Origin: Porphyrobacter sp. TH134
Lineage (GTDB): Bacteria; Pseudomonadota; Alphaproteobacteria; Sphingomonadales; Sphingomonadaceae
Length of the DNA stretch: 41,932 nucleotides
Reading direction: 5' to 3'
Assembly (NCBI RefSeq): GCF_002855495.1
Contig: NZ_PKRO01000027.1
Location: forward strand, 1 to 41,932
Shown piece after piece: positions 24,483 through 33,172 of this stretch (its first letter is position 1; each line of letters begins with the position of its first letter). Made by a program: the position numbers and the translations under genes. The notes beneath the pieces were generated by a model. That model was not told the DNA's origin, did not search any database, and was given only the letters and a program-made list of their open reading frames with translations.

Positions 24483-27326
24483 CTATCCCAGCCGCGCGAG
24501 TGCCGCCGTCAGCCGTTCCACCTCGCCCTGATGATGGGCGAGATCGGCGCGGGCCTTTTCGACCGCTTCGGGCTTGGCCTTTTCGGCAAAGGCGGGGTTC
24601 GCCAGGCGGCCGCCCAGCGACTTCGCTTCCTTTTCCGACGCCGCCAGCGCCTTTTCCAGCCGGGTCTTTTCGCCTGCGATGTCGACGATGCCTTCCAAGG
24701 GGATGACGAACACGTCTTCGCCGGCTGTCACCTGCATGGCGGGGCCTGCGGGCGCTTCGCCGATGGTCACCGGCGTCAGGCGCGCGAGGCGTTCGATTGC
24801 CGCGCTTGAGCGCTCGATGGTGCGCGCGGCGACGTCCGACGGCGCGGCAAGGAACGCCGCCAGTTTCGCGCCGGGCGCAATGCCAAGCTCGTTCTTCGCG
24901 CTGCGGGTGCTGGTGGTGAGGTCGATCACCCAGTCGATGGCGTCGGTTGCTTCCTTGCTGACTTCCGCTTCCGGCTTGGGCCACTGCGCCACGATCAGCT
25001 CGTACTCGCGCGCGCCCAGCTTGTGCCACAGCTCTTCGGTGATGAAGGGCATGAAGGGGTGGAGCATGACGAGGATCTGGTCGAGCGCCCAGCCGGCGAC
25101 CGCTCGGGTTTCCGCCGCAGCCGGACTATCAGCTTCGCCCGAAAAGACCGGCTTTACGAGTTCAAGATACCAGTCGCAGAACTTGCTCCACGTGAACTGG
25201 TAGATCGCGTTGGCTGCCGCGTCGAAGCGCAGGTCGGCCATCGCCTTTTCGATTTCGGTCACGCAAGACCCTACCTCGCCGATGATCCACTGGTTGGCGG
25301 CGAGGCGTGCAGGAGGAGCCTTGACGCTAGCCGACGCCCCGATCCCATTCGATTGGCAGAACCGCGCCGCGTTCCACAGCTTGGTGGCGAAGTTGCGATA
25401 ACCCTCGACCCGCTTTTCATCCATCTTGATGTCGCGGCCCTGGCTTTCCATCGCCGCCATGAAGAACCGCAGCGCGTCGGCCCCGTACTGGTCGATGAGG
25501 CCGAGCGGATCGACGACATTGCCCTTGGACTTCGACATCTTCGCCCCATCCGCCGCGCGCACAAGGCCGTGGAGATAGAGCGTGTCCCAGGGCTTCTGCC
25601 CCATGTTGTAAAAGCCCATCATCATCATCCGCGCATCCCAGAAGAACAGGATATCGAAGCCGGAGATGAGGAGGCTGTTGGGGAAGTGCTTTTGCAAGAG
25701 ACCCGTTCGGGCACCATCCTCCAACTCCGCTCGTCCTGAGCTTGTCGAAGGACTGTCTTTCTTTTCGGCGCTGTCGGATGAAGTGAAGTGCAGCCCTTCG
25801 ACAGGCTCAGGGCGAACGGAGGTAGGGTCTTCCGGCCAGCCGAGCGTGGCGAAGGGCCACAGGGCGGAGGAGAACCACGTGTCGAGGACGTCCTCGTCCT
25901 GCCGCAGCGTAATGCCTTCACCGGCGAGCGCCTGCGCGGCGGCTTCGTCCTCGGCGACAAAGCAGCGGCCATCATCGGCAAACCAAGCCGGAATCCGGTG
26001 CCCCCACCACAGTTGGCGGCTGACGCACCAGGGCTGGATGTTCTCCATCCAGTTGAAGAAGGTCTTCTCCCACGTCTTGGGAACGATCTGGATATCGCCC
26101 GAGCGCACCGCTTCGATCGGCTTCTTGGCGAGTTCGGCGGCGTTCACATACCACTGGTCGGTCAGCCACGGCTCGATCACCACGCCGCCGCGGTCGCCGA
26201 AGGGGGTCTGGATCACGCGCGGTTCAGCGTCGTGTTCGATCTCCTCGCCGTCCTTGGTCTTGGTGATGTGGGGGACGAGGTAGCCATCGGCCTTCAACCG
26301 CTCGACCACCGCCTTGCGCGCATCGAACCGGTCAAGGCCGAGGAAGGCGTCAGGGATCAGCCCATCGGCCACCTGCACCACCGCCGCATCGACGTTGAAC
26401 ATATTGAGCATCTCGCCCGCCGCGATCCCGGCGCGCTTGCCGACTTCGAAGTCGTTGAAATCATGGCCCGGCGTGATCTTCACGCAGCCTGACCCCAGCG
26501 CCGGATCGGCGTGTTCGTCGGCGATGATCGGAATGCGCCGCCCGGTGATCGGCAGCACGATGTGCTTGCCCACGACGCTGGCAAAGCGTTCGTCCGCCGG
26601 GTTCACCGCCACGGCCATGTCGGCTAGCATGGTTTCGGGCCGAGTGGTGGCGACGATCAGGTGATCGTCTCCGGCATCGGTGCGCACACCATCAGCCAGC
26701 GGATAGCGGAAACGCCAGAAGTTGCCCTGAATTTCGCGGGTCTCGACCTCAAGGTCGGAAATCGCGGTCTTGAGCTTCGGGTCCCAGTTCACCAGCCGCT
26801 TGTCGCGGTAGATCAGGCCATCATTATACAGGTCGACGAAGGTCTTGATCACCGCCTTGGTGAAATGCGGGTCCATCGTGAACTGTTCGCGGCTCCAGTC
26901 CATCGAACAGCCCAGCCGGCGCAGCTGGCGCGTGATGCTGCCGCCGCTTTCCGCCTTCCATTCCCACACCTTGTCGACGAAAGCTTCGCGCGAGTAGTTG
27001 GTGCGCTTGTCCGCCTGAGCTTCCATCTGGCGCTCGACCACCATCTGCGTCGCGATCCCTGCGTGGTCCATGCCGACCACCCACAGCGCGTCCTTGCCGC
27101 GCAGCCGCTCGTAGCGGATCACTACGTCCTGCAAGGTGTTGTCGAGCGCGTGGCCGATGTGCAGCGAGCCGGTGACGTTCGGCGGCGGGTTGACGATGGT
27201 GTAGGCTTCCGCCTCCGGACGGTCCGGGCGGAACAGCCCGCTCGTCTCCCAATGCTGATACCAGCGCGCCTCGATTTCGGCGGGGTCGAAGGTGGTGGGC
27301 AGAGCGGGGTGCGGCGTGTCGGTCAT
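24483..27326 (-). CDS. valS: valyl-tRNA synthetase with an in-frame palindromic insert
   Basis: A 947-aa class I aminoacyl-tRNA synthetase that charges tRNA-Val and edits mischarged threonine. The HIGH-type motif is [15 protein letters not shown] near residue 40 and the KMSKS loop is [11 protein letters not shown] near 585. An anticodon-binding domain and a C-terminal coiled-coil arm ([17 protein letters not shown]) follow. ATG 27326 (MTDTPH) has AAGG upstream; the longer frame to 27791 runs over the divergent mla region and is rejected. Between the conserved LGWPED and [11 protein letters not shown] blocks the protein carries about 35 extra residues, including [10 protein letters not shown] and [12 protein letters not shown]. 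These are the translation of a paired palindromic element (25728-25818). The reading frame is preserved throughout, so the enzyme is presumably active. Confidence 0.97.
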   Translation of the reverse strand: MTDTPHPALPTTFDPAEIEARWYQHWETSGLFRPDRPEAEAYTIVNPPPNVTGSLHIGHALDNTLQDVVIRYERLRGKDALWVVGMDHAGIATQMVVERQMEAQADKRTNYSREAFVDKVWEWKAESGGSITRQLRRLGCSMDWSREQFTMDPHFTKAVIKTFVDLYNDGLIYRDKRLVNWDPKLKTAISDLEVETREIQGNFWRFRYPLADGVRTDAGDDHLIVATTRPETMLADMAVAVNPADERFASVVGKHIVLPITGRRIPIIADEHADPALGSGCVKITPGHDFNDFEVGKRAGIAAGEMLNMFNVDAAVVQVADGLIPDAFLGLDRFDARKAVVERLKADGYLVPHITKTKDGEEIEHDAEPRVIQTPFGDRGGVVIEPWLTDQWYVNAAELAKKPIEAVRSGDIQIVPKTWEKTFFNWMENIQPWCVSRQLWWGHRIPAWFADDGRCFVAEDEAAAQALAGEGITLRQDEDVLDTWFSSALWPFATLGWPEDPTSVRPEPVEGLHFTSSDSAEKKDSPSTSSGRAELEDGARTGLLQKHFPNSLLISGFDILFFWDARMMMMGFYNMGQKPWDTLYLHGLVRAADGAKMSKSKGNVVDPLGLIDQYGADALRFFMAAMESQGRDIKMDEKRVEGYRNFATKLWNAARFCQSNGIGASASVKAPPARLAANQWIIGEVGSCVTEIEKAMADLRFDAAANAIYQFTWSKFCDWYLELVKPVFSGEADSPAAAETRAVAGWALDQILVMLHPFMPFITEELWHKLGAREYELIVAQWPKPEAEVSKEATDAIDWVIDLTTSTRSAKNELGIAPGAKLAAFLAAPSDVAARTIERSSAAIERLARLTPVTIGEAPAGPAMQVTAGEDVFVIPLEGIVDIAGEKTRLEKALAASEKEAKSLGGRLANPAFAEKAKPEAVEKARADLAHHQGEVERLTAALARLG
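25728..25818. repeat. paired palindromic element (arms C and D) inside valS
   Basis: Arm C (25728-25753) and inverted arm D (25793-25818) face each other across 39 bp. Relative to arm A, C has a compensated stem change (GTCCT with AGGAC instead of GCCCT with AGGGC), and D is a near-perfect consensus copy with one loop change (CCTG for CTTG). Next to each core, towards the centre, lies a TGTCTTTCTTTT-like stretch. The 91-bp unit lies in frame within valS. Confidence 0.9.
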
Positions 27327-27447
27327 AATGCCTTGCGCCATGCCAGCACCGATGTTGCGATGCAATGACGGACAGGCCTGCCAGCGTGCGGCGGTTCGCC
27401 GCGAGAGCCTTGCCGGGGGGCAAAAATCTCCCCATAGCCTCATTCCG

Positions 27448-28560
27448 ATGCAGGACGCCGCGCAATATTCGCTGGAAAAGGCCGGCGCCAATACCGACCG
27501 GCTGGTGCTGTCCGGGCATATGACGCTGGCGCATATCGGCCCGCTGGAACACAGCCTCAGCCGCCTTGAAGGGCCGCTGGACAGCATCGATCTGGCCGGC
27601 GTGGACGACATCGATACCGTCGGCGCATGGGTGGTTTGCCGCCTCGCGCGCGAGCACAATTGCGACATTACCGGCGCCAGCGAGGCAGCGCAGCGGTTGC
27701 TAAGCGCGGTGCGCGACATCGACGCAACCGGCCCGATGCGTCCGCCGCGCCCACCGTTTTGGGAACGGGTGCCAACGGCGGTGGGCGACAAGGTCTTTGC
27801 CGCGCGCTCAGGCGTTTATGGCGTGGTCGGTTTCTTCGGGCAGATCTTGCTGGGCATCGCCAGTCTGGCCCGTCACCCCTCGCGGTTTCCAGTGAAGGCG
27901 CTGGTGCACCAGATGGAACTGGTGGGCGTTTCGGCCTTGCCGATCATCGGGTTGATGAGCTTCCTGATCGGGATCGTCATCGCGCAGCAGGGCTCGGTCC
28001 AGCTTGAGCAATTCGGGGCCGAGGCGCTGACGGTGAACCTGGTCGGCCGCATCACCTTGCGCGAACTGGGTGTGTTGATGACCGCGATCATGGTGGCGGG
28101 CCGTTCGGGCAGCGCCTTTGCTGCACAGATCGGGACCATGAAGCTGACCGAGGAGATCGATGCGATGCGCACGATCGGCGTGTCGCCGGTCGAAGTGCTG
28201 GTAATTCCGCGCATTCTGGCAGCGACCTTCATGATGCTGCTACTGGGCTTTTATGCCTCGGTCGTGGCGATTATTGGCGGCGCGGTGGTCGGCGACATGA
28301 CGCTGGGCATCCCGTTCCTGACCTTTCTGATCCGGATCCAGGAAGTCGTGCCGATCCACGACCTGTGGGTCGGGCTCATCAAGGCCCCGGTGTTCGGTCT
28401 GATCGTGGCACTGGCGGGCTGTTATCACGGGATGCAGGTGCGCGGCGATTCCGAAGCGGTCGGTCGGCGCACGACCATGGCGGTGGTCTCGGCGATCTTT
28501 GCCGTGATTGTGCTCGACGCGTTTTTTGCGGTGTTCTTTACAGAAATCGGGTGGGGCTGA
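27448..28560 (+). CDS. mlaE: MlaE-type lipid ABC permease with N-terminal STAS domain
   Basis: A 370-aa inner-membrane permease of the MlaFEDB phospholipid transport system. Residues about 10-95 form a STAS domain ([30 protein letters not shown]), equivalent to MlaB fused onto the permease. The MlaE domain (about 140-370) contains [40 protein letters not shown] and the coupling segment [24 protein letters not shown] 27448 is the first start that leaves the STAS domain whole. It is the first gene of a four-gene operon; the promoter lies in the 121-bp gap shared with divergent valS. Confidence 0.93.
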   Translation: MQDAAQYSLEKAGANTDRLVLSGHMTLAHIGPLEHSLSRLEGPLDSIDLAGVDDIDTVGAWVVCRLAREHNCDITGASEAAQRLLSAVRDIDATGPMRPPRPPFWERVPTAVGDKVFAARSGVYGVVGFFGQILLGIASLARHPSRFPVKALVHQMELVGVSALPIIGLMSFLIGIVIAQQGSVQLEQFGAEALTVNLVGRITLRELGVLMTAIMVAGRSGSAFAAQIGTMKLTEEIDAMRTIGVSPVEVLVIPRILAATFMMLLLGFYASVVAIIGGAVVGDMTLGIPFLTFLIRIQEVVPIHDLWVGLIKAPVFGLIVALAGCYHGMQVRGDSEAVGRRTTMAVVSAIFAVIVLDAFFAVFFTEIGWG

Positions 28561-28563
28561 GCG

Positions 28564-29370
28564 ATGCAGGCACACCATCATCCCGACGACGAGAACGCCC
28601 CCATCGTGATCGAGGGGCTGGTCAACCGCTTTGGCGATGTCACGGTCCATGAAGGCCTTGATCTGACAGTGCGGCGCGGCGAAATCCTTGGCGTGGTTGG
28701 CGGTTCCGGCACGGGCAAATCGGTGCTGATGCGCTCGATCATCGGCTTGCAACGGCCCAGCGCGGGGCGGATCGATGTGCTGGGGCGCTGCATCACTGAA
28801 TCAGACCTCGATCAGGGTATCGGCGTGCGCCGCCGTTGGGGCGTGTTGTTTCAGGGCGGAGCGCTGTTTTCGACGCTGACCGTGGGCGAAAATGTCGAAG
28901 TGCCGCTGCGAAAATACTACCCCGATCTTGATCCGGTGCTGCGGGCTGAAATCGCGCGTTACAAGGTGATCCTGTCGGGCTTGCCGGATGATGCGGTGGC
29001 AAAATATCCCTCCGAATTGTCGGGTGGGATGAAGAAGCGCGCAGGGCTGGCCCGCGCGCTCGCGCTTGATCCGGAACTCTTGTTTCTGGATGAACCCACC
29101 GCGGGCCTTGACCCCATCGGCGCGGCCAAGTTTGACCGGCTGACCCGCGAATTGCAGGAAACGCTGGGTCTTACCGTGTTTCTCATAACCCATGATCTCG
29201 ATACGCTTTACGAAATCTGCGACCGGGTGGCGGTGATTGCCGAGAAAAAGATCATCGCGGTCGGGACAATCCCGGAACTGATTGCCACCGGGCATCCGTG
29301 GATCGAGGAATATTTCAACGGTCCGCGCGGCCGCGCCGCCCAGGACAGCCACTTGCGAGGCGCGTCATGA
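28564..29370 (+). CDS. mlaF: MlaF-type ABC ATPase
   Basis: A 268-aa ATPase that powers the MlaE permease in moving phospholipids between inner and outer membranes. Walker A is GGSGTGKSVLMRSI near residue 48, followed by the Q-loop FQGGALFSTLTV, the signature LSGGMKKRAGLARAL, Walker B LLFLDEPTAGLDP and the switch histidine in FLITHDLDTL. The GGMKKR form of the signature is typical of Mla/Ttg2A ATPases. The start lies three bases after the mlaE stop, so translation is coupled. Confidence 0.96.
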   Translation: MQAHHHPDDENAPIVIEGLVNRFGDVTVHEGLDLTVRRGEILGVVGGSGTGKSVLMRSIIGLQRPSAGRIDVLGRCITESDLDQGIGVRRRWGVLFQGGALFSTLTVGENVEVPLRKYYPDLDPVLRAEIARYKVILSGLPDDAVAKYPSELSGGMKKRAGLARALALDPELLFLDEPTAGLDPIGAAKFDRLTRELQETLGLTVFLITHDLDTLYEICDRVAVIAEKKIIAVGTIPELIATGHPWIEEYFNGPRGRAAQDSHLRGAS

Positions 29371-29411
29371 GCCACACAGCAATGGACAAGCGCAGCCTGC
29401 GGGCGGCATAG
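29367..29411 (+). CDS. possible 14-codon coupling ORF between mlaF and mlaD
   Basis: ATG 29367 overlaps the mlaF stop (ATGA) and opens a frame of 14 residues, MSHTAMDKRSLRAA, ending at TAG 29411. The mlaD ribosome binding site (AGGGA) overlaps that stop. It could carry ribosomes across the 50-bp gap, or be chance; no homologue is known to me. Confidence 0.25.
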   Translation: MSHTAMDKRSLRAA

Positions 29412-29420
29412 GGAACGCAC

Positions 29421-30371
29421 ATGGAAACCAGAGCCAATCATCTGTGGGTCGGTGCGGTGTCGCTGCTGCTTATGGCGATGCTGGCGGCCTTCATCGTCTG
29501 GATCGCCCGGCTGGGCGAGGGCGCCAAGGACGAATACGACATCTTCTACAGCCAGTCGGTCTCGGGCCTTGCCAATGGCAGCCAGGTCACCTTTGCCGGG
29601 GTGCCGGTGGGGCAGGTGACGGAAATCGCGCTGGCCAAGGACAATCCCGAATTTGTGCGGGTGCGGATCAAGGTGAAGGATGATGTGCCCATTCTGGTGG
29701 GCACGCAGGCGACCATTCAGGCGAGCTTTACCGGGGTGTCGACCATCCTGCTGGACGGCGCGCGCAAGGACAATCCGGCGATCACCTGCGAGACCACGGC
29801 CTGTCCCGAAGGCCGCCCGGTAATCCCGCCGGGCCGCGGCGGCTTTGGCGAAATCGTCGCCAATGCGCCGCTGCTGCTGGAACGCCTGGCGACCCTGACC
29901 GAACAATTGAACACGATTCTGGGTCCGGACAATCAGGCCGAGATCGCCGGGATCCTGCGCAACACCAACCGCCTGACCGGCGGGCTGGCGGACGCGAGCC
30001 CGGAAATCACGCAGAACCTCAAGGAATTCCGCACCACCATGGCGGAGTTCAACCAGACGCTGGATGCGGTGGAAAAGCTGGTGGCCACCACCGACACGCT
30101 GCTTGGCAAGGAAGGCGGTTCACTGGCGCAGGAACTGCGCGGCACGTTGAAATCGGCCAATGCCGCGCTCGCTTCGCTGTCTGCGACGCTGGAGGACACC
30201 CGCCCGGCCGCGCGCCAGTTGCGCACCAGCACGCTGCCCAATGCCGAAGCCACGCTGGAAGATCTGCGTGCTACCAGCCGGGCGCTGCGCTCGATCACCG
30301 AAAAGCTCGAAAGCGAAGGCGCAGGCGCATTGGTCGGCGGCAAGTCGCTGCCCGATTACAAGCCTGAATAG
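29421..30371 (+). CDS. mlaD: MlaD-type MCE-domain protein
   Basis: A 316-aa periplasmic substrate-binding protein of the Mla transporter, anchored by one N-terminal helix (about residues 8-30, LWVGAVSLLLMAMLAAFIVWIA). A single MCE domain spans about residues 38-118 (YDIFYSQSVSGLANGSQVTFAGVPVG, ASFTGVSTILLDG). The rest is helical with heptad-like spacing (about 160-305), longer than E. coli MlaD (183 aa), which is usual for alphaproteobacterial MCE proteins. The protein forms hexamers that bind lipid. ATG 29421 follows AGGGA at six bases. Confidence 0.94.
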   Translation: METRANHLWVGAVSLLLMAMLAAFIVWIARLGEGAKDEYDIFYSQSVSGLANGSQVTFAGVPVGQVTEIALAKDNPEFVRVRIKVKDDVPILVGTQATIQASFTGVSTILLDGARKDNPAITCETTACPEGRPVIPPGRGGFGEIVANAPLLLERLATLTEQLNTILGPDNQAEIAGILRNTNRLTGGLADASPEITQNLKEFRTTMAEFNQTLDAVEKLVATTDTLLGKEGGSLAQELRGTLKSANAALASLSATLEDTRPAARQLRTSTLPNAEATLEDLRATSRALRSITEKLESEGAGALVGGKSLPDYKPE

Positions 30372-30384
30372 AGGGATTGTTCGC

Positions 30385-30978
30385 ATGACCATCACCACCC
30401 GGTCGCTCATGCTGCCTGCGCTGCTGCTGGCGCTGCCCGGATGCATCAGTCTGGGCGGAGAGCCGCCGGCCAGCCTGCTTACGCTCAGCCCGGCGGCCAC
30501 CGCGCCGGCCGGGCCGGGGGTGAGCGGCGCCCAGCGCCCCGTGATCGCGGTGCTGACGATCGACACGCCCGCCAAGCTCGATGTGCTGCGCGTGCCCGTG
30601 GCCGTGAGCGAGACTGAACTGGCTTACTTGCAAGAAGCCTTCTGGGTGGAAAAGCCCGCGCGTCTGTTCCGGCGGCTGGTGGGCGAGACGATCCGCGCGC
30701 GCGGCAATGCGATGGTGGTGGACGGCGATGATACCGCAACGCTGGCGACGATGACGCTGCGCGGAACGCTGATCGACATGGGCTATGATGCGCAAAACTC
30801 GCAGGCCATTGTGCGGTTCGATGCGGTCAAGATCGGCAAGGATGGTGCGGTCACCACCCGCCGGTTTGAAGCGCGTGAAGCGGGCATTCCGGCAGAAACC
30901 AAGGCTGTGGGTGCCGCACTGAACGGCGCGGCCAATAAGGTCGCTGCCGAAGTGGCCGATTGGGTGGCGGGGGGCTGA
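30385..30978 (+). CDS. ABC transport auxiliary lipoprotein (PqiC/ABC_trans_aux type)
   Basis: A 197-aa lipoprotein closing the mla operon. The signal peptide ends in LLALPGC, with the lipidated cysteine at residue 20; proline at the -2 position is not standard but acceptable. The rest matches the auxiliary lipoprotein family found beside MCE operons: VIAVLTIDTPAKLDVLRVPVAV and YLQEAFWVEKPARLFRRLV, then a conserved C-terminal helix. It probably links the MlaFED complex to the outer membrane in place of MlaA/MlaC, which are not encoded here. It starts 13 bp after mlaD and ends one base before the convergent ATP12 stop. Confidence 0.88.
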   Translation: MTITTRSLMLPALLLALPGCISLGGEPPASLLTLSPAATAPAGPGVSGAQRPVIAVLTIDTPAKLDVLRVPVAVSETELAYLQEAFWVEKPARLFRRLVGETIRARGNAMVVDGDDTATLATMTLRGTLIDMGYDAQNSQAIVRFDAVKIGKDGAVTTRRFEAREAGIPAETKAVGAALNGAANKVAAEVADWVAGG

Positions 30979-30979
30979 T

Positions 30980-31684
30980 CTAGCCCTGCGCCATTTTTGC
31001 AAAGGCACAGGCGCGCAGGAAATCAGCTTCGCGCCGGGCGCGGCGTTCTTCAGCCTCCCAGTCGCGGCCCCACAGGTCTGCCTGCCATTCTTCCTCCAGA
31101 CACACCGCCTGCCACAGCGCACGCGGTTCGTCTTCGTGAGCCGCATCCAGCGCGGCGAGCGCGGTGACGAGCGAGGCGGCAAGCTTCGTCATCGCCTCCA
31201 CCCCGGCCAGCGCAAAGGGATCGAGCGTCAGCAGCCGCTGGTGCAACACCGCCAAAGCCGGCGCGGGCTGCGGGCGGTGGAGCACGCCGCTGACCCGCAC
31301 CAGCGCGATCCCATGCGCAGCCTCGAAGGCGGATAGCAGCGGCTCCCACACGTCCATCTGGCGCGCGTAAAGCGGCTCATCCGGATCGGCGCGGTAACAC
31401 AGGGTGTCGGTCTCGGCATAAGCGACGAGGCCTTGCGCGATTGCGGCCGCGCCGGGCGTGACGATATCGATGGCGTAATCGGCAAGATCGCGCAGCGGCA
31501 GGCTGGCCGGGTCGATTTTTTCGCCCTGCCGCGCCCATTCGGCAGCCAATGCCTCGCCCAGCGCGCGGGTGGGGACAAGCTGGACCGCGCCGCCCACCGT
31601 CTTCACCCCGCGCCCGTCCAGCAAGACCTGCCAGCCACCGGGCTGCGCGCCCAGCGTTACGTCCTTGTAAAATCGGCGGATCAT
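30980..31684 (-). CDS. ATP12-family F1-ATPase assembly chaperone
   Basis: A 234-aa protein of the ATP12 family, which in mitochondria binds free F1 alpha subunits during ATP synthase assembly and is kept in alphaproteobacteria. The N-terminal beta domain (MIRRFYKDVTLGAQPGGWQV, LLDGRGVKT) and helical domain with EWARQGEKIDPASLPL, ETDTLCYRAD and EEEWQADLWGRDWEAEERR are all recognisable. ATG 31684 overlaps the stop of the preceding 79-aa gene by four bases. It is the last gene of a six-gene overlapping run. No ATP synthase subunit gene is nearby. Confidence 0.92.
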   Translation of the reverse strand: MIRRFYKDVTLGAQPGGWQVLLDGRGVKTVGGAVQLVPTRALGEALAAEWARQGEKIDPASLPLRDLADYAIDIVTPGAAAIAQGLVAYAETDTLCYRADPDEPLYARQMDVWEPLLSAFEAAHGIALVRVSGVLHRPQPAPALAVLHQRLLTLDPFALAGVEAMTKLAASLVTALAALDAAHEDEPRALWQAVCLEEEWQADLWGRDWEAEERRARREADFLRACAFAKMAQG

Positions 31685-31920
31685 GGGTGCGTATCGGCTC
31701 CGGCGTTCCAGCGGCGCGCGATAAAGCGCGGCAGGAAGAAGAATTCAAAGAACCCCGCCACCGCCAGGACAGCCCCGGCTGCGCGCGGCAGATCAATCAC
31801 GCCGCGCACAATCGCAAAGCCCAGCATGATGAGCGCAATCCCGCCAAACCGCACCAGCGTGACGATGATATAGCCATTGCGCGCGCGGGTTTCGGCGGTG
31901 GTGCGTTCGGACCTGGTCAT
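31681..31920 (-). CDS. small two-helix membrane protein, uncharacterised
   Basis: A 79-aa protein with two hydrophobic segments, about residues 18-38 (IIVTLVRFGGIALIMLGFAIV) and 46-66 (AAGAVLAVAGFFEFFFLP). Basic residues around RARNG and ARRWN suggest both ends lie in the cytoplasm. Its genuineness is supported by four-base overlaps with both neighbours (ATGA at 31917-31920 and at 31681-31684). No family name is certain; similar small proteins sit beside ATP12 in related genomes as far as I recall. Function unknown. Confidence 0.8.
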   Translation of the reverse strand: MTRSERTTAETRARNGYIIVTLVRFGGIALIMLGFAIVRGVIDLPRAAGAVLAVAGFFEFFFLPRFIARRWNAGADTHP

Positions 31921-32576
31921 GGCAGGGTCTCCTCCAGCGCCGCGGCCAGGGCGGCGGGGGTGGCCACGACGCGGGCCGCGCCGCTTGCCAGCAGTTCGGG
32001 CGGGGCGTGATAGCCCCAGCCCACCCCGATCGCCGCCACGCCAATGCTGCGCGCCATCACCATGTCGAAACTGGTGTCGCCGATCATGACCGCCTCTTCG
32101 CGGCTCGCCCCGGCCTCAAACAAGGCAGCTTCAAGCATCGCCGGATGCGGCTTGGATGGGTGGCGGTCGGCGGTCTGGAGCGAGACGAACAGATCGGCGA
32201 TCCCGTGGGTGGCAAGGCACGCGGCGAGTCCGCGGTCGGACTTGCCGGTGGCGACCGCCAGGTGCCAGCCCGTGCTGCGCAAATCCCGCAGCAGATCGGC
32301 GATGCCATCATAGAGCGGCTCGTCGAGCAGACCTTCTTCGCGCCGCGCCCGAAAGCTCGATCGGTAATATTCGGTCACGGCCTGGTTCTGATCGTCGGTC
32401 AGCGCCGGGGCCAGTGCGCGCACGGCGGCCGGCAGGCTCAATCCGACGATACGCCGCACCGCCGATGGATCAGGCGCTGCAAGACCTGCGCGGGCAAAGG
32501 CGCGGTCCATCGCCCAGCAAACATCGGCCTGCCCATCGACCAGTGTTCCGTCGCAATCGAAGACAGCCAGCCTCAT
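31917..32576 (-). CDS. HAD-superfamily hydrolase, phosphoglycolate phosphatase-like
   Basis: A 219-aa HAD phosphatase. Motif I with the nucleophile is FDCDGTLVDG at residues 6-15; motif II is VATGKSD near 109; motif III is the lysine in HPSKPHP; motif IV is MIGDTSFDMVMA near 165. The helical cap between motifs I and II (about 20-85) is of the C1 type found in Gph and PGP-like enzymes. Probable activity is on small phosphate esters such as 2-phosphoglycolate; the actual substrate is not shown by the sequence. Overlaps both neighbours by four bases. Confidence 0.92.
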   Translation of the reverse strand: MRLAVFDCDGTLVDGQADVCWAMDRAFARAGLAAPDPSAVRRIVGLSLPAAVRALAPALTDDQNQAVTEYYRSSFRARREEGLLDEPLYDGIADLLRDLRSTGWHLAVATGKSDRGLAACLATHGIADLFVSLQTADRHPSKPHPAMLEAALFEAGASREEAVMIGDTSFDMVMARSIGVAAIGVGWGYHAPPELLASGAARVVATPAALAAALEETLP

Positions 32577-33172
32577 TCAGCTATGCTCCGCATCCACTCG
32601 GCGAGCGCGCTGGCACCGGTATTGGCCAGCCCGTCGGCGATCCGCGTGCGCGTTTCGGGCGGCTTGTTCTGCGACAATTTGTGCGTCGGCCGCCGGGCCG
32701 CCACCGTCAGTTCAAAGCCCGCAATCCCGCGAAACAGGCCCGCCCACATTTTTTCCGAGGATTCCTCCGCCCGCCACGGCTCACCGCCCAGATGTGTTTC
32801 ATGCTTGATGATGGCAGCGTGGAGAAAGGCTTCCAGCCCATCATCGTCCATCCGCCGCACGGGGCCTTCCAGCTCCAGCGCGACATAATTCCAGGTCGGC
32901 ACGGTGTTGCGATCATCATACCAGCGCGGGGAGACATAGGCGTCAGGGCCATTGACCACGATCAGCGCCGTCGCCCCGTCAAGGTGGCGGACAAGCGCGT
33001 TGGCGCGGGCGAGGTGGAACTGCACGGCGCCATCTTGCGTCATCAGCAGCGGGGTATGCGCCACACGCGGGCCATCAGGCGTTGCGGCGAAGACCATGCC
33101 GAAGCCGATCTGGCCCACCAGCGCAGCGTCAGCCGCGGCATCATCGCCTCGGAACAGCGGATTGGGATGCAT
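32573..33172 (-). CDS. PaiB-like FMN-binding protein
   Basis: A 199-aa protein of the FMN_bind_2 / PaiB family. Family blocks are visible: MHPNPLFRGDD at the start, GFGMVFAATPDGPRVAHTPLL near residue 25, YVSPRWYDDRNTVPTWNY near 80 and LSQNKPPETR near 165. PaiB was named as a repressor of sporulation and protease genes in Bacillus, but the fold is a flavin-binding split barrel, so an oxidoreductase role is equally possible. Its start overlaps the RluC-like stop by one base and its stop overlaps the HAD start by four. Confidence 0.9.
   Translation of the reverse strand: MHPNPLFRGDDAAADAALVGQIGFGMVFAATPDGPRVAHTPLLMTQDGAVQFHLARANALVRHLDGATALIVVNGPDAYVSPRWYDDRNTVPTWNYVALELEGPVRRMDDDGLEAFLHAAIIKHETHLGGEPWRAEESSEKMWAGLFRGIAGFELTVAARRPTHKLSQNKPPETRTRIADGLANTGASALAEWMRSIAE

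Noticed and set aside
25184..25199. Second CCACGTGAA-containing sequence, possible parS
   Set aside because: It has four mismatches to the ParB box, including the outer AACA, and lies inside valS.
27327..27791. N-terminal extension of valS to 27791
   Set aside because: The extra 155 codons run antisense to the STAS domain of mlaE and have no synthetase similarity; MTDTPH at 27326 has a ribosome binding site.
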